From a virus: a stretch of 50,870 bases of DNA. Under the pieces are notes generated by a model. That model was not told where the DNA came from. It worked only from the letters and a program-made list of their open reading frames with translations, and searched no databases. This document shows, piece after piece, positions 15,788-23,664 of the stretch. Position numbers and translations under genes: made by a program. The stretch is from the IMG/VR virus record IMGVR_UViG_3300042691_009313, positions 1 to 50,870 of that record; one strand, written 5' to 3'. The number at the start of each line of letters is the position of its first letter. The first letter of the stretch is position 1.

Positions 15788-16102
15788 ATGCCAGCAATAA
15801 TTGACGGTACCAATGGTCTATTTTTAGAAGGTACGAACTCCACAGTTGGTCAGGTCAAACTGTATGAGGATACTGACAACGGGACTAACTATGTTGAGTT
15901 AAAGGCTCCGACAAGTATTGCTTCTAATGTGTCGCTTACCCTTCCGGATGCGGATGGTACGACTGGGCAGGCTTTGACCACTAATGGATCAGGTACGTTG
16001 AGCTTTACGTCAATTGTTGGCGGCGCTCAAGGTTTTGTAACACAGTTAAATGGTGGGAATGTGGCGCCTACACAGAACGCCGATTCCGCAGCGTTGATTT
16101 AA
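15788..16102 (+). CDS. Fibre module protein, paralogue of 13382
   Basis: A 104-residue protein. The first half (GTNGLFLEGTNSTVGQVKLY, then SNVSLTLPDADG) is typical phage fibre material. Residues about 58-85 (GTTGQALTTNGSGTLSFTSI, then GGAQGFVT) repeat the module found at the end of the 13382 protein. It opens the second copy of the cassette, just before the second glycine-rich gene. The function is structural by inference. Confidence 0.7.
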   Translation: MPAIIDGTNGLFLEGTNSTVGQVKLYEDTDNGTNYVELKAPTSIASNVSLTLPDADGTTGQALTTNGSGTLSFTSIVGGAQGFVTQLNGGNVAPTQNADSAALI

Positions 16103-16112
16103 GGGGAAAGTA

Positions 16113-17333
16113 ATGAACAAGGGAATGTACGGCTTCGGACTGCCACCTAACTACGCAACCCGAGTAGCACCTGCGGTATGGACTAATTGTCGTCCATATA
16201 TAAGATCAGGTACGTATAACGATTTTGTTGTACCTCAAAACGTATATCAAATTATGGTCTGCGTATGGGGTGCTGGCGGCGGTGGAAGCGCCAATTCGTC
16301 AGGTATTGATTCTCTGTTTCCTCGTGGTGGGGATGGCGGCGGTTATGCGCAGGGGATTATTGACGTAGTTCCCGGACAAGTTTTAGACACAATTACTGTT
16401 GGTGCAGGCGGTGCTGGCGGGAGTCATGCAAATGGATCTGCTGGTGGAACTTCATCTTACGGCACATTATTGACAGCTACTGGCGGCGCTGGCGGTGTGC
16501 GAAATTCAGTATCCGCAGGTTCACCCGGAACAGGAACCGCAGCTTCAAATTTAAGGCAAGCCTATACAGCCACTGGCGGTGCAGGTGGTAGCGTTTCATC
16601 AACTATTTCTAATAATCGTGCAACTGGCGGCGGCGGTGCAGGTTCTATTTATGGAACTGGTGGGAGTGGCGGACCTAATAGAACCGTTGATTTTTCAATA
16701 GAAGCTGTCGGTGGCGGTGGGTTTGGTGGTAATGGTGGTTTTGCAAGTGGTTTTGCAGGCACTGGTGGTGGAGGGTTAAAAGACGGAGGTTTTTCAAACC
16801 AAGGTGGGGGTGGGGGTGGTTCTGCAAGTTCTGGAAGCGGTCAAGCTGGTGGGGGTCCAAGTGGAGGAATTCCACCAAACTTTTCTACAACGTCATCAGC
16901 AACAGTTACATTTATTGGCCCATCTAACGCTCCCGGGTTAGCAATTTCAAATCCTTATTTACAGTATTGGGCGCTGTGTGGTGGTGGCGGAGGCGCTGGA
17001 AGAGGGAACAATACCTATAACATTACTGGTGTTGGTGGTAGCGGAAGTTTTGGTGGTGGTGGCGGTGGCGCACAGTCAAGCAGTATTGAATGTTATGGGG
17101 GTACTGGCGGCTTTGGTGGTGGTGGCGGTGGTGCAACCAATAGTAGCTCACTAACAAGTGGAGGTGCTGGCGGTTTTGGTGGTGGAGGTGGTGGAGCATG
17201 GGGTTCTTCATCTACATCAAGAGGCGGCCCCGGCGGCAATGGTGGTGGCGGCGGTGCTGCATGGAACTCAACCGGTATAGGCGGTAATGGCGGCGATGGA
17301 GCAGTTCTCTTGTATTGGACCGAGGGCTACTAA
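16113..17333 (+). CDS. Glycine-rich putative adhesin/receptor-binding protein, copy 2
   Basis: A 406-residue paralogue of the 14136 protein. It has the same head (MNKGMYGFGLPPNYATR, then WTNC), the same strand with MVCVWGAGGGG, a shared IIDVVPGQVLDTITVGAGGA segment, and the same end (LLYWTEGY). The middle, exposed, glycine-rich part has diverged strongly in sequence and in the position of its runs. Keeping the ends and varying the middle suggests that the ends hold the fold and attachment while the middle carries specificity. Confidence 0.75.
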   Translation: MNKGMYGFGLPPNYATRVAPAVWTNCRPYIRSGTYNDFVVPQNVYQIMVCVWGAGGGGSANSSGIDSLFPRGGDGGGYAQGIIDVVPGQVLDTITVGAGGAGGSHANGSAGGTSSYGTLLTATGGAGGVRNSVSAGSPGTGTAASNLRQAYTATGGAGGSVSSTISNNRATGGGGAGSIYGTGGSGGPNRTVDFSIEAVGGGGFGGNGGFASGFAGTGGGGLKDGGFSNQGGGGGGSASSGSGQAGGGPSGGIPPNFSTTSSATVTFIGPSNAPGLAISNPYLQYWALCGGGGGAGRGNNTYNITGVGGSGSFGGGGGGAQSSSIECYGGTGGFGGGGGGATNSSSLTSGGAGGFGGGGGGAWGSSSTSRGGPGGNGGGGGAAWNSTGIGGNGGDGAVLLYWTEGY

Positions 17334-17335
17334 TC

Positions 17336-17572
17336 ATGGCATCCACGATCAACGCATCTAATGGCGCCGTACCGGGACTGATCTCCACGGGGGATAACTC
17401 TGGGGTACTGCAACTTCAGACCAATAACGGAGTTACGGCGGTAACCATCGGCACAAATCAAGCAGCAACTTTTGCCGGGAATGTAACTGTAAACGGCACT
17501 TTAACCGCGAATGGACAAGTGATTGGGGCCGGAGTTAGCGTCGGGCAAACATTTTTCATGGCGAACAGATAA
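17336..17572 (+). CDS. Small fibre module protein
   Basis: A 78-residue protein, started at ATG 17336. It carries the module STGDNSGVLQLQTNNGVTAV, followed by TIGTNQAATFAGNVTVNGTL, which in many phages sits just before the C-terminal domain of a long tail fibre. Here it is a free-standing gene. It overlaps or abuts its neighbours closely and has no other recognisable domain. A structural role in the fibre is inferred. Confidence 0.68.
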   Translation: MASTINASNGAVPGLISTGDNSGVLQLQTNNGVTAVTIGTNQAATFAGNVTVNGTLTANGQVIGAGVSVGQTFFMANR

Positions 17573-17581
17573 GGAACAATC

Positions 17582-17893
17582 ATGGCATCAGGACGCTTAG
17601 GCGCAGCAGATTTAGCTGCTACAACAAATACGACGCTGTATACGGTGCCGGTAGCCACAACGGCGTCTTTTTCTGTGAACTTCTGTAATAGAAATTCTTC
17701 TTCGGTTTTAGTTCGACTTGCGATTGGAACTAGCGCAACACCTGCTGCAACAGACTGGCTAATTTATGACATCGCTATTGCAGGTAATGGATCGCTAGAA
17801 CGTACAGGATTAGTTTTAGATGCAAGCAAGCTGGTTGTTGTGTATTCAAGCGCAGCCAATGTCACCGCAATTGCTTATGGATATGAGGCTTAA
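17582..17893 (+). CDS. Small beta-sandwich-like virion protein
   Basis: A 103-residue protein of the same layout as the one at 13722: a Thr-rich first strand pair (TTNTTLYTVPVATTASFSV), NRNSSSVLVRLAIGTS, then an aromatic/aliphatic strand, ending AIAYGYEA. It is probably a fibre accessory. Two bases separate its stop from the next gene. Confidence 0.66.
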   Translation: MASGRLGAADLAATTNTTLYTVPVATTASFSVNFCNRNSSSVLVRLAIGTSATPAATDWLIYDIAIAGNGSLERTGLVLDASKLVVVYSSAANVTAIAYGYEA

Positions 17894-17895
17894 AA

Positions 17896-19530
17896 ATGGG
17901 AATTAACGTTCTTAATAATACGTCTAGCCAAGAAATAATCACCACGGCTGGTGCAAACATAACGTCTGGCGATTTAATAATTAATGCTGAAAGCGGATTT
18001 GCCTTTGCAGCTTCAAACGCATTAACAATTGCTCAAAATAACAACACTACCGCTGGAACTAGTGCGTTAACAGCTAATACAAATACGGGATCTTCAAATT
18101 TTTACGGTGGTATATATTATTCAAGTAGCAAAATACGTACTTGTCAGCTGTCAAATGGAACATTAGTAACGGGTTATGCTGGAAATGGTACAGGTAGTAG
18201 TACTAATAACGTAAATATAGTTTTTAAAACTTTATTAAATGGCGCACCTGTAGGGGCAATTTCAATATCGCAAAGTGGAGTTTATTGGGTTTTAGTTAGA
18301 GCGCTTTCAACTGGGTTTGTTGTGCTATGGGCAAATGGTAGTAGTGAATTGCGTTTTGCAATCTACAATAACAGCGGTACTGCAATTTTATCTAGCACAG
18401 TAGTTTCAGGTGGAGTTTATAATGCTAGTAATTCAGAATGTTTTGACATAAGAGTTACATCCAATAATGAGATTGTCATTGCTTATTCTATTTCCTCAAA
18501 TGGACTTAGATTTAAACGCTACAACTCATCAGGAGTGTTGCAAGGAACAGAAACAACCGTTGAAGCGTCAATTACGGGAAATTACATAGCAATAAATCCA
18601 GATACATCTGGTGGATTTTGGATTTATTATTACAGAGAACAAGCAAGTGCTGCTTGGAAATTTGCCATATACAACTCATCAGGAACCTTACAAGGGGCTT
18701 TAGTTACAGTCGCTTCAACTGGGTCAACCCTTTCATATGGCGATTTTGATAGCTTTACTACCAGATTAACTGGAGGTAATGTTGTATTAATGGGGCCAAC
18801 AGCCGCAAGTGGCATTCCTAATGCATATGTGTACAACTCATCAGGAACTTTAATAACTACTATTGATTTTGCAGGATCAGATACTGGATTTGCGGCTAAT
18901 CAATCTATTCCCGGAATTTGTTTAACGGGTACTGGATTTACAATATTTGCAAGAGGTTCCAATAGCCCTGGATATTTTTGGGTTTATGATGCTAACGGAG
19001 GGCAACTGCGGGGTCGAACGCAAACCTCATTTACTAGTTGGGGTAGCGGCTCTACTAGCGCTTTTTATGAAACATATTCAAAACTTTTTAGTTTAGGAAA
19101 CGCTGGATATGTTGTTTTAAATGGTTACTACGATAGCGGCAATGCCCTAAACTATTTAACCCTACTTTGTTTTACTTCTTCTGGAACTACGGTGGGTTCT
19201 TCGACTACTATTATAAACGCCGCTAGCACTAGGTTTGGTCAAATATCTTCAGTATTAACATCAGATGGTTCTGTGTATTACGCATACATTTCTAATGCGG
19301 GTAATAGCCAAAACTTTTACGGTATGTACGCCGTACAACGTAAATCTGTAATTGGCGTGGCTCAAAACACAGTAAGTGCCAATTCAAGTGTTCGTATAGC
19401 GACTACAGGTTCTTACACAATTAATTCAGACTTTTTTGCTGGTGGTAACTTTGATCAGCGAACTGCAACTGTGCCGGGTACAAAAGGAACCGTTACTGGT
19501 ACTTCCGCTGTGTTGTTTGGAATGTCTTAA
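17896..19530 (+). CDS. Propeller-like fibre/receptor-binding protein
   Basis: A 544-residue protein that appears to be a beta-propeller. At least six blades carry a Tyr-Asn-Ser-Ser-Gly or related turn (IYNNSGTAIL, RYNSSGVLQG, IYNSSGTLQG, VYNSSGTLIT, VYDANGGQLR, CFTSSGTTVG), mostly about 50 residues apart. Three of them share an identical 15-base DNA segment at 18520, 18670 and 18832. The N-terminus (about 1-60, NNTSSQEIITTAGANITSGD) and the C-terminus (about 490-544, NTVSANSSVRIATTGSY) are fibre-like strands. The gene is visibly AT-richer than its neighbours, which suggests recent acquisition. Binding of a surface sugar or protein is inferred, not shown. Confidence 0.7.
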   Translation: MGINVLNNTSSQEIITTAGANITSGDLIINAESGFAFAASNALTIAQNNNTTAGTSALTANTNTGSSNFYGGIYYSSSKIRTCQLSNGTLVTGYAGNGTGSSTNNVNIVFKTLLNGAPVGAISISQSGVYWVLVRALSTGFVVLWANGSSELRFAIYNNSGTAILSSTVVSGGVYNASNSECFDIRVTSNNEIVIAYSISSNGLRFKRYNSSGVLQGTETTVEASITGNYIAINPDTSGGFWIYYYREQASAAWKFAIYNSSGTLQGALVTVASTGSTLSYGDFDSFTTRLTGGNVVLMGPTAASGIPNAYVYNSSGTLITTIDFAGSDTGFAANQSIPGICLTGTGFTIFARGSNSPGYFWVYDANGGQLRGRTQTSFTSWGSGSTSAFYETYSKLFSLGNAGYVVLNGYYDSGNALNYLTLLCFTSSGTTVGSSTTIINAASTRFGQISSVLTSDGSVYYAYISNAGNSQNFYGMYAVQRKSVIGVAQNTVSANSSVRIATTGSYTINSDFFAGGNFDQRTATVPGTKGTVTGTSAVLFGMS

Positions 19531-19542
19531 TAGGGGTTGACT

Positions 19543-19713
19543 ATGTACCAATTAAAAAATGGTGACCAGATAATCGTTGAAAGCGTTTTGCCTATTGAGT
19601 ATTCAGATCAAGAAGCAGCGTGGCATTACATTGACCCAACAGGTGCAAATAGCACTTGGTACGTAGACCCCGATAAACAATTTACAGTAATTGAAGTTCC
19701 AACACCGGAGTAA
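19543..19713 (+). CDS. Small hypothetical protein
   Basis: A 56-residue acidic protein (YQLKNGDQIIVESVLPIEYS, WHYIDPTGANSTWYVDPDK). It starts 12 bases after the previous stop with AGGGG upstream, and three bases separate it from the S74 fibre gene. It looks like a compact beta domain. A fibre accessory or assembly protein is possible; no family is recognised. Confidence 0.6.
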   Translation: MYQLKNGDQIIVESVLPIEYSDQEAAWHYIDPTGANSTWYVDPDKQFTVIEVPTPE

Positions 19714-19716
19714 CCC

Positions 19717-21531
19717 ATGCCAACCAATTACACATCCCTGCTAGGCTTTGCCCTGCCGACAACGGGGGAGCTAACGAACACTTGGGGCACGGTGGTCAAT
19801 AACAGCATCACGGAACTGGTAGAAGATTCTATTGCAGCAACGGCCACGGCGAGTGTGACGGGCGGAGACTGGACGCTATCTACTACGGGTGCTGGTGCAA
19901 CCAACGAGGCTCGATGTGCGATTCTTATCCCAACAGGAACTCCCGGCGTATCCAGAAACGTCATCGCTCCTAGCTCCAGTAAAGCCTATATTGTTATCAA
20001 CCAGTCAGACGCAGCGGTTGTTATCAAGGGTGCAGCTACTACGGGGGTAACAATTGCGGCTTCAGACAAGGCCCTAGTTGTATGGAATGGCACGGATTTT
20101 GTTCGCGTTGATACGGTAGCAGGCGGGGCTAACACCCAAGTTCAGTACAACAATAACGGTGCTTTTGCTGGTTCAGCCAGCTTTACGTTTAACTCCGGCA
20201 CGGGTGCGGTTTCAGCCACATCTTTTTCTGGTTCTGGGGCGGCGCTTACTAACCTAAACGCATCAAACGTAGCAACGGGAACGCTTGCTGTAGCCAACGG
20301 CGGTACTGGGCAAACCTCCTACACAAACGGGCAACTGCTAATAGGTAACACCACAGGCGGCACGCTAACCAAGGCCACACTGACTGCAGGCACTAATGTA
20401 ACGGTCACCAACGGAACGGGGTCAATAACCATAGCCGCTCCTGCTGCTGGCTCGGATACGCAAGTTCAGTTTAATGATGGCGGCACGGCAACCGGCGGTG
20501 ACTCTGGCCTGACCTATAACAAAACAACCAACACGTTAACCATTGATGGGGTACCTTTTGGAGCGGGTGGGGGTGGCAGTTCAACAAACGTAGCTATTGG
20601 CCCTAATGCACTAGATTCAAATTCAAGCGGTGTTGAAAACGTAGCAATTGGCCGAGATGCGTTGACTACGATGACTGCAAGTTCTTATTGCACAGCCGTT
20701 GGAGTTGATTCGCTTAAATTTACAACTGGTGGTTTTAATACTGCAATAGGTAATGCTTCTGGGTTTAATATAAGTACCGGCTCATTAAATACACTAATGG
20801 GTTTTAGCGCGGGAGCGTTAGGCGCTGCATCTGTAGCTAATACGGCTTTTGGTTATGCAGCGCTGTACAAATCTACAAATGGAGGTAATACGGCTATTGG
20901 GGCGTATGCTTTATTTGAAAATCTTACAGGTAACCTTAACACCGCTGTTGGTTACGACGCTCTTTCTGACAGAACTACTGATACTAATACTGCTGGACTT
21001 GGGAACGCAACTCGTGTAACTGGGTCAAATCAGGTTCAGCTTGGTAACGCGGCTACTACAACCTATGCTTATGGCGCGGTGCAAAACCGATCCGATGTAC
21101 GGGATAAGACTGATGTTAGGGATACCCAGCTAGGGCTTAACTTTATTGCTGCCCTACGCCCTGTTGATTATCGGTGGGACTACCGGGATGACTACCTACC
21201 CCCACGGCCTGACATCCAGCTACCTATTAACGGAACGCCTGAAGAAAAAGCGGAATACGAAGCCAAGATGGATGAGTGGCGTAAGGCCCGCAATCTTGCA
21301 TTAGTTAATAAGGATGGGTCTAAAAAACGCAGTCGGTACCACCACGGTTTGATTGCGCAGGAAGTCAAAGCTGTCATGCAAGCTCAGGGCGTGGACTTTG
21401 GTGGATTCCAAGATCACACGATTAAAGGCGGTGAAGACGTATTGTCAATAGGCTACGCTGAACTGATTGGCCCACTAATTAAAGCCATTCAAGAACTGAA
21501 AGCCGAAGTTGATGCATTGAAAGGAAACTAA
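19717..21531 (+). CDS. Tail fibre with C-terminal S74 self-cleaving chaperone domain
   Basis: A 604-residue fibre protein. It starts with PTNYTSLLGFALPTTGELTN, a common phage fibre N-terminus, followed by strand repeats (about 150-270, GGTGQTSYTNGQLLIGNTTG). A YadA-head-like series of NxAIGxxAL repeats runs over residues about 290-430. The C-terminal 146 residues match Peptidase_S74: Ser459-Asp460 in the NRSDVRDKTD segment is the expected cleavage site, then LGLNFIAALRPVDYRW and YHHGLIAQEV. In this family the C-terminal domain drives trimer assembly and then cuts itself off. A charged 40-residue stretch (about 509-545) is inserted inside the domain. It is the last fibre gene before lysis. Confidence 0.86.
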   Translation: MPTNYTSLLGFALPTTGELTNTWGTVVNNSITELVEDSIAATATASVTGGDWTLSTTGAGATNEARCAILIPTGTPGVSRNVIAPSSSKAYIVINQSDAAVVIKGAATTGVTIAASDKALVVWNGTDFVRVDTVAGGANTQVQYNNNGAFAGSASFTFNSGTGAVSATSFSGSGAALTNLNASNVATGTLAVANGGTGQTSYTNGQLLIGNTTGGTLTKATLTAGTNVTVTNGTGSITIAAPAAGSDTQVQFNDGGTATGGDSGLTYNKTTNTLTIDGVPFGAGGGGSSTNVAIGPNALDSNSSGVENVAIGRDALTTMTASSYCTAVGVDSLKFTTGGFNTAIGNASGFNISTGSLNTLMGFSAGALGAASVANTAFGYAALYKSTNGGNTAIGAYALFENLTGNLNTAVGYDALSDRTTDTNTAGLGNATRVTGSNQVQLGNAATTTYAYGAVQNRSDVRDKTDVRDTQLGLNFIAALRPVDYRWDYRDDYLPPRPDIQLPINGTPEEKAEYEAKMDEWRKARNLALVNKDGSKKRSRYHHGLIAQEVKAVMQAQGVDFGGFQDHTIKGGEDVLSIGYAELIGPLIKAIQELKAEVDALKGN

Positions 21532-21533
21532 TC

Positions 21534-21803
21534 ATGTCTAAAGATTTTCCTGATTTAACAGGCGATGGCAAGGTAACCCGTGCCGATGTACTGAAAGGGC
21601 GTGGTGTTGAAGGGTTTAAAAAGGGTGGTTCAGCTAAATGGATTCAGTCCGCGATCAAAAAACCCGGCTCTTTACGAAAATCGCTTGGTGTAAAAAGCGG
21701 AGAGAAAATCCCCGCAAAAAAGTTGTCAGCCGCAGCCAAAAAGCCGGGCAAGCTGGGGCAGCGGGCAAGGTTAGCTCAGACGCTCAAAAAACTCGGCAAG
21801 TAG
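21534..21803 (+). CDS. EF-hand-like small basic protein
   Basis: An 89-residue protein. The first 20 residues hold a calcium-loop-like motif, DLTGDGKVTRADVLKGRG (D-x-T-G-D-G-x-V-x-x-x-D). The rest is very basic: FKKGGSAKWIQSAIKKPGSL, then KIPAKKLSAAAKKPGKL and LAQTLKKLGK. The second half is common in aquatic phages. It carries one FKKGG motif. The A6 run at 21786-21791 near its end could allow a -1 frameshift into a hydrophobic tail. The function is unknown. It lies between the last fibre and the lysis genes. Confidence 0.75.
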   Translation: MSKDFPDLTGDGKVTRADVLKGRGVEGFKKGGSAKWIQSAIKKPGSLRKSLGVKSGEKIPAKKLSAAAKKPGKLGQRARLAQTLKKLGK

Positions 21804-21874
21804 CACCTACCTTTGGGCTATTGCTTTTTGGGGTGTCTCTGATATTTTCGGCGCTACTGATTCTATGGAGCTAG
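21791..21874 (+). other. Candidate -1 frameshift extension with membrane segment
   Basis: After the second AAA of an A6 run, the -1 frame stays open for 27 codons past the normal stop region, to a TAG at 21872. It encodes TRQVAPTFG followed by a continuous hydrophobic stretch of about 20 residues (LLLFGVSLIFSALLILW). The same frame is also open back to an ATG at 21638, so a separate overlapping gene is the alternative reading. A frameshifted product would be 113 residues with a C-terminal membrane anchor. This is a sequence-based possibility only. Confidence 0.3.
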
Positions 21875-21877
21875 CTC

Positions 21878-22336
21878 ATGGCACAGTTGCCCGATCCAAT
21901 CGACCCGTCCAAGGTCGTACAGACTGCTCTTGGTGGAATCAAAGAGGCGCTCAAAGCTGGGCGCGACATCAAAGAAACCGCCAAGGAGGTCAACGCCTTT
22001 CTGGACGAAGAGGCCAAAGCGCGAGTCGCATGGCGCAAAAAGCAGCAAGAAGTCCAACGGCGTGGAGACATGATGTTCATAGACGCCATCAACGAGTATC
22101 GGATTCTGTCCAACATCCGCAGGCAAAAGGAAGACGCGTTTAAACAGATTGAAAAAGAGTTTGGGCGTAAGGCGGTACAGGAAGTTAATGACCTTGAAGT
22201 CAGATTGCGTAAGGAAAAGAAAGAGCTACAAAAAGAATACGACTCAGATCGCAAGGCAAGTAGGAACGAGTGGTTGGTGCTGGGGGTGCTGTCTTTGATT
22301 ATTTACGCATTACTCAAAATTACAAAGGTGTGGTGA
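21878..22336 (+). CDS. C-terminally membrane-anchored coiled-coil protein, lysis cassette
   Basis: A 152-residue protein. It has an N-terminal PDPIDPSKVVQTALGGIKEA block, long charged helices (about 28-128, including VNDLEVRLRKEKKELQKEYD) and a single C-terminal hydrophobic segment (about 132-148, WLVLGVLSLIIYALLKI). Its N-terminal block is familiar from aquatic phages, where the gene often precedes holin and lysin. It may be a spanin-like or holin-regulating protein, but the membrane segment is at the C-terminus, opposite to a typical i-spanin. The stop overlaps the next start (TGATG). The start is preceded by GGAG. Confidence 0.68.
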   Translation: MAQLPDPIDPSKVVQTALGGIKEALKAGRDIKETAKEVNAFLDEEAKARVAWRKKQQEVQRRGDMMFIDAINEYRILSNIRRQKEDAFKQIEKEFGRKAVQEVNDLEVRLRKEKKELQKEYDSDRKASRNEWLVLGVLSLIIYALLKITKVW

Positions 22337-22680
22337 TGGAAAAAAGTGCAAAAGAATTAGCCAGTAAAGTCATCGGGGTCATAGGAATCCCAGCCATCGT
22401 CCTGATGGTAGGTATGGTGATTTACTCGGCCATGCAGTTATCTTCTGAGGCGCTGACTCCAATTGTGGGTATGGCATCTGGTGTCATCATGGCCCTGATT
22501 TCCATGATTGGCGGGATCACCGGGACACGGGATAAGGAAGAAAAGCCAGAGTTCCAAGTCATTCAAAACCTTATTGCCCGACTTGACCAGAAAGAAGCCC
22601 CGATGCGGGTGGATGTTGAGGATGGCAAAGTCACCGTTTGCAAGGGTGATGACACGGTCAATATGGAGAAATGCAAATGA
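22336..22680 (+). CDS. Two-helix membrane protein, probable holin component
   Basis: A 114-residue protein with two hydrophobic helices (about 12-33, VIGVIGIPAIVLMVGMVIYS; about 39-62, LTPIVGMASGVIMALISMIG) followed by a charged C-terminal tail ending in MEKCK. I start it at ATG 22336 in a TGATG overlap. Two helices, short size and position directly before a second membrane protein and the lysozyme suggest a holin or holin partner. The stop overlaps the next gene. No named family is certain. Confidence 0.65.
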   Translation: MEKSAKELASKVIGVIGIPAIVLMVGMVIYSAMQLSSEALTPIVGMASGVIMALISMIGGITGTRDKEEKPEFQVIQNLIARLDQKEAPMRVDVEDGKVTVCKGDDTVNMEKCK

Positions 22681-23159
22681 TTACTCTTCTCTCTACCCTT
22701 ATATCCTTCCTGATGGGCGGTCTGCCCAAGATTCTGGATTTTTTTCAGGACAAATCCGATAAGGCCCACGAGCTTCAGTTAGCCCAAATGCAGACCGAGC
22801 GGGAGCTAAAGATGCTTGCTGCCGGGTACGCTGCGCAGGCTAGGGTGGAAGAGATCCGGACTGATCAGGTGGCGATGCAGACTGCCGTCCAAGAACGCCA
22901 AGCCCTGTACGCCCACGACATCGAGATTGGCAAAGGTGCATCCCAGTGGGTCATTAACGCTAGAGCGATGGTGCGGCCCACCATTACCTACGGGATGTTT
23001 GTTCTGTTTGCCTTCGTGGAGTTCTTTGGGTTCTTCTTTGCTTACCATCGTGAGGTGCCGTTTGATCAGGCGCTGGAGATTCTTTGGGACAACGAGACCC
23101 AGATTATTTGGTCGTCTGTGGTGGCATTCTGGTTCGGAACGCAAGCGTTTAAAAAATGA
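22677..23159 (+). CDS. Holin of the GTA 3TM type
   Basis: A 160-residue protein started at ATG 22677 (overlap ATGA; GGAG eight bases upstream; ATG 22671 would be too close to that site). It has an N-terminal hydrophobic segment (LLSTLISFLMGGLPKILDFF), a charged central helix (about 25-95), and two C-terminal hydrophobic segments with VRPTITYGMFVLFAFVEFFG and IIWSSVVAFWFGTQAF. The WVINARAMVRPTITY block resembles the GTA_holin_3TM family. It probably makes the membrane lesion for lysis. The stop overlaps the lysozyme start. Confidence 0.76.
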   Translation: MITLLSTLISFLMGGLPKILDFFQDKSDKAHELQLAQMQTERELKMLAAGYAAQARVEEIRTDQVAMQTAVQERQALYAHDIEIGKGASQWVINARAMVRPTITYGMFVLFAFVEFFGFFFAYHREVPFDQALEILWDNETQIIWSSVVAFWFGTQAFKK

Positions 23160-23662
23160 AAACGTCGGAAAACGGCATCCACGTAATGCACCAGTTTGAA
23201 GGGTATCGTGACCGACCCTATTTGTGCCCTGCATCAATATGGACCGTGGGCTGGGGCGAGGTGCTGCATCAAGAACAGATTCGCCTGCCTGTAGTACGCA
23301 AAGAAGGCTACAACGGAATGATAAGAAAGGAGTTTCCCCTTGCACCAGAACACAATCGGGTATGGTCAAAGCCAGAACTGGAGGAACGCTTCAAGAATCT
23401 CCTCGGCAGTTTTGAGCGTGGTGTTCTTCGACTTGCCCCTAATTTATCTGGCCGTCAAGGCTTGTTCGACGCTTGCGTTGCTCTTAGCTACAACATAGGC
23501 GTGGGTGGATTTCAAAGGTCTACTCTTCGCCAACGGATACTTAGGGACGAGCCATTGGAAAGTATTGCTGATGGCTTTATGATGTACATAAATCCCGGCA
23601 GCGCTTTTACTAAAGGGTTGATACGTCGCCGCAAGGCCGAAATCGCTTTATTTATGAGCTGA
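23156..23662 (+). CDS. Endolysin, GH24 lysozyme with Glu-Cys-Thr active site
   Basis: A 168-residue lysozyme that cuts the beta-1,4 bond between MurNAc and GlcNAc in peptidoglycan. The N-terminal helix ends in QFEGYRDRPYLCPASIWTVG: catalytic Glu15, then nine residues on Cys24 (Asp20 in T4 lysozyme), then Thr30 (Thr26 in T4). The C-terminal lobe contains FDACVALSYNIGVGGFQRST, typical of GH24. No signal peptide or SAR segment is present, so release needs the holin. It lies directly after the GTA-type holin with a 4-bp overlap. An insert at about residues 44-75 makes it longer than minimal GH24 enzymes. Confidence 0.88.
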   Translation: MKTSENGIHVMHQFEGYRDRPYLCPASIWTVGWGEVLHQEQIRLPVVRKEGYNGMIRKEFPLAPEHNRVWSKPELEERFKNLLGSFERGVLRLAPNLSGRQGLFDACVALSYNIGVGGFQRSTLRQRILRDEPLESIADGFMMYINPGSAFTKGLIRRRKAEIALFMS

Positions 23663-23664
23663 CC

